From Nitrososphaerota archaeon (GTDB taxonomy: Archaea > Thermoproteota > Nitrososphaeria > Nitrososphaerales > Gagatemarchaeaceae), in contig PLCG01000011.1 of assembly GCA_003135575.1 (NCBI GenBank), forward strand, positions 1 through 9,293: DNA of 9,293 bases, given 5' to 3'. The notes below the pieces were generated by a model. It was not told the DNA's origin, made no database searches, and was given only the letters and a program-made list of their open reading frames with translations. Below are positions 5,369 through 9,293 of the stretch, one piece after another (within the stretch, counting starts at the first letter, position 1; every line of letters starts with the position of its first letter). The position numbers were made by a program, and so were the translations under genes.

Positions 5369-6007
5369 TTGAAGCTACTCTACCGCGGCGCCGAGGCGGA
5401 CGTCTTCCTCGGCGACTGGTGCGGACAGCCTGCGGTCTACAAGATGCGCAAGCCGCTCGCCTACCGGCTCCCGGAGCTGGACAAGCTGATCCGAAACCAG
5501 AGGACGGTCCATGAGGCGCAGATGCTCCACCTCTCGAAGCTCGCTGGGGTCTCCGCGCCGTCGCTCTACTACCTCTCCCCTCAGGAGGCGCTACTTGTCA
5601 TGGGTTTCTTGGAGGGGAAGAGGCTCAGGGTCCTCCTGCTCGAGCCGGGCATCACGAAGGAGAGGGTCGAGACGCTTGGCGAGGAGTTCGGGAGTAGTAT
5701 CGCAAAGCTCCACGCTGCGGGGATCATGCACGGCGACCTCACCACGTCGAACGTGATCGTCAACGGCGGCAGCATCAGCCTCGTCGACTTTGGTCTCGCG
5801 GTCCATTCCGGAAGGCTAGAGGACCAGGCAGTCGACCTCAGGCTCATCAAGGAGACGCTCACAGGCGCCCACAACAGGGTCTCGAAGAGATTCATGCAGT
5901 CGCTCGTGTCGGGTTACTCCTCCGTGCTCGGGAGGAAGAGGGCGGAGGCGGCGATGAAGAAGCTAGCAGAGATAGAGAGGCGGGGGAGGTATGCCCGAGT
6001 CGAGTAG
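5369..6007 (+). CDS. bud32: KEOPS kinase/ATPase subunit Bud32
   Basis: Bud32 is the small atypical kinase of KEOPS; it binds Kae1 and acts as an ATPase needed for t6A formation. The 212-residue protein has all kinase landmarks. They are the glycine-poor loop GAEADVF (7-13), the ATP-contacting Lys K25 in AVYK, helix-C Glu E49, and HGDLTTSN at 121-128 with catalytic D123 and N128. DFG is at 140-142. The very short C-lobe is typical of Bud32. The basic tail ERRGRYAR is the Arg-rich end seen in the family. The start is TTG: no other in-frame start lies upstream, and GAGGCGA at 5354-5360 is eight bases before it. The protein would begin MKLLYRGAEA, matching family N-termini. It lies 28 bases after kae1 and its 3' end overlaps rdgB by 17 bases. 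Confidence 0.94.
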   Translation: MKLLYRGAEADVFLGDWCGQPAVYKMRKPLAYRLPELDKLIRNQRTVHEAQMLHLSKLAGVSAPSLYYLSPQEALLVMGFLEGKRLRVLLLEPGITKERVETLGEEFGSSIAKLHAAGIMHGDLTTSNVIVNGGSISLVDFGLAVHSGRLEDQAVDLRLIKETLTGAHNRVSKRFMQSLVSGYSSVLGRKRAEAAMKKLAEIERRGRYARVE

Positions 6008-6593
6008 ACGGCGCGCGGAACCGATCCTCTTCGCCACGTCTAACCGCGGGAAGCTGCAAGAGGCGCGTTCGATACTCGCCCCCCTCGGGATCTCGGTGGA
6101 GCAATTTGACGGAAAGGGGACCGAGATACAGGCGGACACCAACGGCGAGGTCGCCGCGCATGCCTCGAGGGGAGCTGCGACGAGCGCGAAGAGGCCGGTC
6201 CTGGTGGAAGACGCGGGGCTCTTCGTGGACTCGATGAAGGGCTTCCCCGGGCCGTACTCGGCTTACGCGTTCAAGACCATCGGCATCGCCGGCATCCTCG
6301 CCTTGGCGGGGTCTCCTCCCAACAGTGGCAGCGAAAGGGGGGCCGCCTTCGTGAGCGCAGTCGCCTACTGCGAGCCGCAGGGGAAGCCCGTGCTCTTCGA
6401 GGGGTCAGTCCGCGGGACGATCACCACCAGGCCAAGGGGGAAGAAGGGCTTCGGTTTCGACCCGATCTTCGTCCCCGAAGGCGGCGCCAAGACGTTCGGC
6501 GAACTGACGCTCGACGAAAAGTGCGCCGTTTCACATAGGTCGGTGGCGCTCAGAAAGTTCGCGAAGTGGTATCTCTCGCGAGACGGGCGCTAG
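5991..6593 (+). CDS. rdgB: XTP/dITP pyrophosphatase (RdgB/HAM1 family)
   Basis: This enzyme hydrolyses dITP, ITP and XTP to monophosphates and keeps deaminated purines out of DNA and RNA. The 200-residue protein has the full HAM1 motif set. TSNRGKLQEA at 16-25 is the substrate-binding N-terminus, VEDAGLFVD at 72-80 has the catalytic acids E73 and D74, and FPGPYSAY follows at 85-92. GFGFDPIF is at 153-160 and SHRSVALRKF at 181-190 binds the base. The length is normal for the family. Its ATG sits 17 bases inside bud32 and directly after a GGAGGT; a GAGAGG ten bases upstream is better spaced. The overlap points to co-transcription with kae1 and bud32, a grouping also found in other archaea. The stop is followed within 15 bases by the rpsO TATA box, so this is probably the operon end. 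Confidence 0.94.
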   Translation: MPESSRRRAEPILFATSNRGKLQEARSILAPLGISVEQFDGKGTEIQADTNGEVAAHASRGAATSAKRPVLVEDAGLFVDSMKGFPGPYSAYAFKTIGIAGILALAGSPPNSGSERGAAFVSAVAYCEPQGKPVLFEGSVRGTITTRPRGKKGFGFDPIFVPEGGAKTFGELTLDEKCAVSHRSVALRKFAKWYLSRDGR

Positions 6594-6605
6594 TGCCGGG
6601 AATGG

Positions 6606-6612
6606 TTTTAAA
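6606..6612 (+). promoter_or_regulatory. TATA box of the rpsO-recJ-pcc1 operon
   Basis: TTTTAAA lies in a short A/T-rich patch between the rdgB stop and rpsO. Its centre at about 6609 places the transcript start near 6635, some eight bases before the preferred TTG of rpsO. The flanking sequence is GC-rich, which makes the element stand out. Confidence 0.55.
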
Positions 6613-6642
6613 CCCGGGGAAATCGAGTCGGTGTGGTTTCGA

Positions 6643-7092
6643 TTGGCGAGGATACATTCCCATCGGCACGGGAAGAGCCACCAGACAAGGCCCACAAGCA
6701 AGCGGGCACCGAGTTGGCTCACCTACAGCGCCGATGAGGTCACCGCGATGGTGATCAAGCTTGCGAAGGAAGAGGTTCCTCCAAGCGCGATAGGAGTGAG
6801 GCTCAGGGACGATTACGGCATACCGCTGGTCAAGCCCATAATCGGCAAGTCAGTGATGGACCTCCTCAGGGAGAACAAGCTCGCGCCGGCCATCCCAGAG
6901 GACCTGCAGAACATGCTCGACTCGGCGAGGAGGGTCCAGTCGCACCTGAACGCATTCAAGGCCGACAGGAAGAACGTCCGCTCGCTCGAGCTCATAGAGG
7001 CCAAGATCTACAGGCTTTCCAAATACTACAAGAAGATCGGGATCCTGCCGCAGGATTTCAAGTACAGCGCCGTTGTGGCTCAGCTAAGCTAA
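6643..7092 (+). CDS. rps15: Ribosomal protein S15, archaeal type (uS15)
   Basis: S15 binds 16S rRNA in the platform of the small subunit. The archaeal/eukaryotic form is about 150 residues, with an N-terminal extension ahead of the bacterial S15 core. Read from TTG at 6643 the protein has 149 residues and begins MARIHSHRHGKSH, the conserved archaeal N-terminus. Next come APSWL, then IGVRLRDDYGIPLVKPI, and the core helices with DRKNVRSLELIEAKIYRLSKYYKK. It ends FKYSAVVAQLS. A GTG at 6631 would add four residues (VWFR) not expected in the family. The TATA at 6606-6612 predicts transcription from about 6635, which also favours TTG. recJ follows 22 bases later. S15 next to a DHH nuclease and Pcc1 is an arrangement I recall from other archaea. 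Confidence 0.95.
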   Translation: MARIHSHRHGKSHQTRPTSKRAPSWLTYSADEVTAMVIKLAKEEVPPSAIGVRLRDDYGIPLVKPIIGKSVMDLLRENKLAPAIPEDLQNMLDSARRVQSHLNAFKADRKNVRSLELIEAKIYRLSKYYKKIGILPQDFKYSAVVAQLS

Positions 7093-7114
7093 CCAAGAAG
7101 GTTGGGCTCTCGGA

Positions 7115-8563
7115 ATGGTGGCGGACCAAGCAGCTACGACCGCCACTGGTCGCCACGATTATGGCGCTCTCATGGCCCGCGCAAAGGAGGAGGCGGAGCG
7201 CCTCGTCGACCTCTCGAACCGAGGCGCACGGGTCCTCGTGGTCACGCACATAGACGCAGACGGCCTCTCCAGCGGCTCAGTGGCCTTCTCCGCGCTGGCC
7301 CGGAAGAACCTCGCCGTCTCCGTCAGGGCGATCCCCGACCTCGACCCGCGGGCGATAGAGAAGCTGAAGGCAGACAAGTTCGAGTTCTACCTCTTCACCG
7401 ACCTCGGCTCCGGGCTCTTGGGGGAGCTCTCCGCGGCGCTCGGGGACAAGTTCCTTGTCGTCGACCACCACCAAGTCCCTGAGGCCGACCTTGCTCATGC
7501 GCGCCTCTTCAACGCCTGGAACTACGGCTACGACGGGGGCGAGGAGGCTTGCTCCTCCAGCATGGCATACTCATTCGCAAAGGCGCTCGACGCGAAGGGC
7601 AACCAGGACCTCTCCGCCCTCTCGCTGGTTGGCGCGTCGGGAGACAGGCAGGACAAAGGGGACGCTCGCTCACTTGGAGGGCTGAACAAGGTCGCCGTCG
7701 AGGACGCGGTCACGCAGGGATTGGTGACGACGACGAAGGACCTGCTCTTCTACGGGAGGGAGACGAGGCCGGTCCACGAGGCCATCGCCATGAGCTACTC
7801 TCCCTTCATCGCGGGCCTTTCGGGGGCGAAGGACGCGGCGCTCGCAGCCCTCTCTAACTCAGGCTTCAAGCTCAAGGAAGGCGGCAGGTGGCGCACCCTC
7901 AGCGAGCTATCTAACGAGGAGAAGCAGAAAGTCATCGAGGTGATCTCGGGCTTCATCGCTTCGGCGGGCCATGGCGCCGACCTTCTCAAAGACCTCGTGG
8001 GCACGATCTACACCTTCGAATTTGAGGACCCGCTCACGCCCCTGAGGGACGCGCGAGAGTTCGGGAGCCTCCTGAACGCGTGCGGCCGGATGGACAGGAC
8101 CGACCTCGGCATCTCCATCTGCCTCGGCGACAGGGAGGACGCGCTGCGCCAGGCGCTTGCGCTGATGTCGGAGTACCGGGGCAAGCTAAACAAAGCGATC
8201 CAGAAGCTCCAACTGGAGACGGACAAGGTCTCCACCACGGGAAATGTGATGATGGTAATGGGAGAGGAGTTCATCGAGGAGAGGATGACCGGCTCAGTCT
8301 CGTCTCTTCTCGCCTCCTCAGACCGCTTCCGCGACAAGCTCGTCTTGGTCAGGGCAAAGAGCGGAGACTCGGACCTGAAGTTCTCCTCGCGCATCGGCGA
8401 CTCATATCCAGGCAAGGTGAACCTGGGAGAAGTGATGAGGGAGGCCGCCCAGAGCGTCGGTGGCGTCGGCGGGGGCCACAGCATGGCCGCGGGCGCCAAG
8501 ATACCGTTCTCCAAACGCGACGACTTCACCAAAGCAGTGCTCGAGAAGGTGGCCGCAGGGTGA
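7115..8563 (+). CDS. RecJ-like DHH-family exonuclease (archaeal RecJ/GAN type)
   Basis: Archaeal RecJ-like proteins are Mn/Mg-dependent exonucleases; some, such as GAN of Thermococcus, bind the GINS replication complex and are related to Cdc45. This 482-residue protein has the DHH metal-site motifs: HIDADG at 45-50, FTDLGSG at 95-100, VVDHHQ at 115-120 and SGDRQD at 175-180. The C-terminal DHHA1 domain keeps GGGHSMAAG at 452-460, which binds substrate. All expected metal ligands seem present, so an active enzyme is likely rather than an inactive Cdc45-type scaffold. About 260 residues between the two domains include a Lys/Glu-rich part. The ATG is 22 bases after rpsO with GAAGGTTGG upstream at 7097-7105. 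The stop overlaps an in-frame GTG of pcc1. Whether it degrades RNA, ssDNA or both cannot be read from sequence. Confidence 0.88.
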   Translation: MVADQAATTATGRHDYGALMARAKEEAERLVDLSNRGARVLVVTHIDADGLSSGSVAFSALARKNLAVSVRAIPDLDPRAIEKLKADKFEFYLFTDLGSGLLGELSAALGDKFLVVDHHQVPEADLAHARLFNAWNYGYDGGEEACSSSMAYSFAKALDAKGNQDLSALSLVGASGDRQDKGDARSLGGLNKVAVEDAVTQGLVTTTKDLLFYGRETRPVHEAIAMSYSPFIAGLSGAKDAALAALSNSGFKLKEGGRWRTLSELSNEEKQKVIEVISGFIASAGHGADLLKDLVGTIYTFEFEDPLTPLRDAREFGSLLNACGRMDRTDLGISICLGDREDALRQALALMSEYRGKLNKAIQKLQLETDKVSTTGNVMMVMGEEFIEERMTGSVSSLLASSDRFRDKLVLVRAKSGDSDLKFSSRIGDSYPGKVNLGEVMREAAQSVGGVGGGHSMAAGAKIPFSKRDDFTKAVLEKVAAG

Positions 8564-8610
8564 CCGCCGCCAAGTCGCAGAGACGGCGAGCCAGAAAGGG
8601 GACGCCAGGC

Positions 8611-8874
8611 ATGACCGTCGAGCTCTCCATCGAGTGCGGCGACGAGCTGGTGGCCGAGGCTCTCGACGAGGCTCTCATGCCGGACAACAGATACTTCCCA
8701 AAGGACCAGAGTTTTGAGGCATCGAAGGAGGGCTCCGTCCTCCGGTTCGAAGTCTCCTCTCCGAGGGCGAGGCCCGTCGTCGGCACGGTGACCAGCATCA
8801 TCTCCGACGCGAGGCTCTTCCGCGACGTCTGGCTCGAGGCCAAGACGCGAGGGCTCGGAAGCGCGCCGCAGTGA
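8611..8874 (+). CDS. pcc1: KEOPS dimerisation subunit Pcc1
   Basis: Pcc1 is the small KEOPS subunit that dimerises, binds Kae1 and contributes to tRNA binding. From the ATG at 8611 the protein has 87 residues, the usual size. It starts MTVELSIECGDE, has EALDEALMPDN (helix and the ALxPD motif), then SVLRFEVSSPRARPVVGTV. It ends with SIISDARLFRDVWLEAK, which fits the conserved LR...NS...R...V helix. An upstream in-frame GTG at 8560 would overlap the recJ stop as GTGA, with GAGAAGGTGG seven bases before it. That start adds 17 residues including RRRARKG. The family N-terminus favours 8611, which has AAAGGGG upstream. With kae1 and bud32 it makes three KEOPS genes in 4.6 kb, although a separate promoter serves this group. 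Cgi121 is not seen. Confidence 0.84.
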   Translation: MTVELSIECGDELVAEALDEALMPDNRYFPKDQSFEASKEGSVLRFEVSSPRARPVVGTVTSIISDARLFRDVWLEAKTRGLGSAPQ

Positions 8875-8899
8875 ATCCTTCGAGGCGGTCTTCTGCAAC

Positions 8900-8907
8900 G
8901 ATTATCT
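8900..8907 (+). promoter_or_regulatory. Candidate TATA element of serS
   Basis: GATTATCT is the only A/T-rich stretch in the 71-base gap between pcc1 and serS. It would place the transcript start near 8931, giving a leader of about 15 bases that contains AGAGAAGA just before the ATG. The match to the TATA consensus is modest, and read-through from pcc1 is equally possible. Confidence 0.35.
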
Positions 8908-8945
8908 TGCCAAGGCTTGTAGGGTCGGGCTAGGGCCAGAGAAGA

Positions 8946-9293
8946 ATGCTCGACGTGAAGCTGCTGCGTGACAACCCCGAGGTCATCAGGAACGACCTCA
9001 AGAAGCGAGGTTGGCTCGACAAGCTTCCCACCGTCGACGAGGCGATAGCCGCCGACGCCGAATGGCGCCAGGCGAAGAAACAGGTGGACGACCTCAGGCA
9101 CAGGCAGAATCAGCTCACGGTGGAGATCGCCGCCCTGAAGAAGGCCGGAAAGGACCCGAAGGAAAAGCTCGGCGAAGTGAAGGGGATACCGGAGGAGATT
9201 GCGAGCCTCGAGAAGCGGGCGCAGGAGCTTCAGGCTCGCGTCAGAGAGACGCTGATGTCGCTCCCGAACATCCTCCACGAGTCCGTCCCTACG
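8946..9293 (+). CDS. serS: Seryl-tRNA synthetase, N-terminal part (runs off the window)
   Basis: Seryl-tRNA synthetase charges tRNA-Ser (and tRNA-Sec). The first 116 codons are present and the frame is open at the window edge, so roughly the first quarter of the protein is seen. It begins MLDVKLLRDNPEVIRNDLKK, the canonical start of the standard (non-methanogen) SerRS. That is followed by the two-helix antiparallel coiled-coil arm: WRQAKKQVDDLRHRQNQL and, after the GKDP turn, EEIASLEKRAQELQ. It ends near SLPNILHESVP, the linker to the catalytic core. The arm recognises the long variable arm of tRNA-Ser. The class II catalytic motifs lie beyond the window. The gene follows pcc1 by 71 bases on the same strand, extending the translation theme of this region. 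Confidence 0.95.
   Translation, partial: MLDVKLLRDNPEVIRNDLKKRGWLDKLPTVDEAIAADAEWRQAKKQVDDLRHRQNQLTVEIAALKKAGKDPKEKLGEVKGIPEEIASLEKRAQELQARVRETLMSLPNILHESVPT

Noticed and set aside
8080..8874. A single 264-codon gene ending with Pcc1
   Set aside because: Only the last 87-104 codons match a protein family. The upstream part is an Arg-rich shadow of recJ.
8008..8898. Minus-strand frame of 296 codons opposite recJ and pcc1
   Set aside because: It is long only because of high GC. It covers two recognised plus-strand genes with intact motifs and shows no family features itself.
8875..8945. tRNA or small RNA gene in the pcc1-serS gap
   Set aside because: At 71 bases there is no cloverleaf pairing and no T-arm consensus. 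It reads as a promoter-bearing spacer.
8526..9278. Minus-strand frame of 250 codons opposite pcc1 and serS
   Set aside because: The plus strand holds clear Pcc1 and seryl-tRNA synthetase sequence, and the antisense translation is compositionally biased.
1..9293. CRISPR array, insertion sequence, prophage, toxin-antitoxin or defence island
   Set aside because: I saw no spaced direct repeats, transposase, integrase, inverted terminal repeats or defence-type proteins. The genes are mostly recognised core or metabolic families.

Overview
The window is GC-rich archaeal DNA. Nearly every gene from base 290 onward has an archaeal signature: an archaeal-type ribosomal protein S15, the KEOPS subunits Kae1, Bud32 and Pcc1, a Pop5-like RNase P protein, a COG1325 exosome-like protein, a DUF35 partner of an SCP-x-type thiolase, and TATA boxes about 27 bp ahead of starts that lack a leader. 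The S15 sequence looks most like the Nitrososphaeria (Thaumarchaeota) form. Together with acyl-CoA/thiolase metabolism and high GC, that suggests a heterotrophic, non-ammonia-oxidising relative. The placement is inference from memory, not a search.

Layout. Bases 1-289 look foreign: they encode part of an actinobacterial heme A synthase (CtaA) and run in frame into an archaeal acyl-CoA dehydrogenase. The switch falls in a 21-bp tract (269-289) that would suit both genes, so this is probably an assembly chimera. Bases 269-2542 (+) hold the C-terminal part of the acyl-CoA dehydrogenase, an SCP-x-like thiolase and a DUF35 zinc-ribbon/OB protein in tight succession. Convergent to these, 3655-2549 (-) holds COG1325, a Pop5-like protein and an SCP2 sterol-carrier domain protein as a compact operon. 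Next is a minus-strand, membrane-anchored, probably N-glycosylated protein (4246-3731). It is divergent from kae1 and appears to share one symmetrical TATA box with it.

Bases 4300-6593 (+) carry kae1, bud32 and rdgB (tRNA t6A synthesis and nucleotide-pool cleansing). A new TATA box precedes rpsO (S15), followed by a RecJ-like DHH nuclease and pcc1, the third KEOPS subunit. The window ends inside serS (seryl-tRNA synthetase).

How the genes fit together. The right half is an information-processing neighbourhood: t6A modification (Kae1/Bud32/Pcc1), ribosome (S15), tRNA charging (SerS), replication/repair nuclease (RecJ-like) and dNTP sanitation (RdgB). The left half is acyl-CoA degradation or ketoacyl-CoA chemistry, with an SCP2 protein next door. 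I see no tRNA or rRNA gene, CRISPR array, insertion sequence or phage gene, and no gene-free stretch over 300 bases. I do not see a clear new system. The most notable items are the chimeric junction, the shared divergent promoter, the split SCP-x-like gene set, the unusual COG1325-Pop5-SCP2 operon and the glycoprotein-like ORF.
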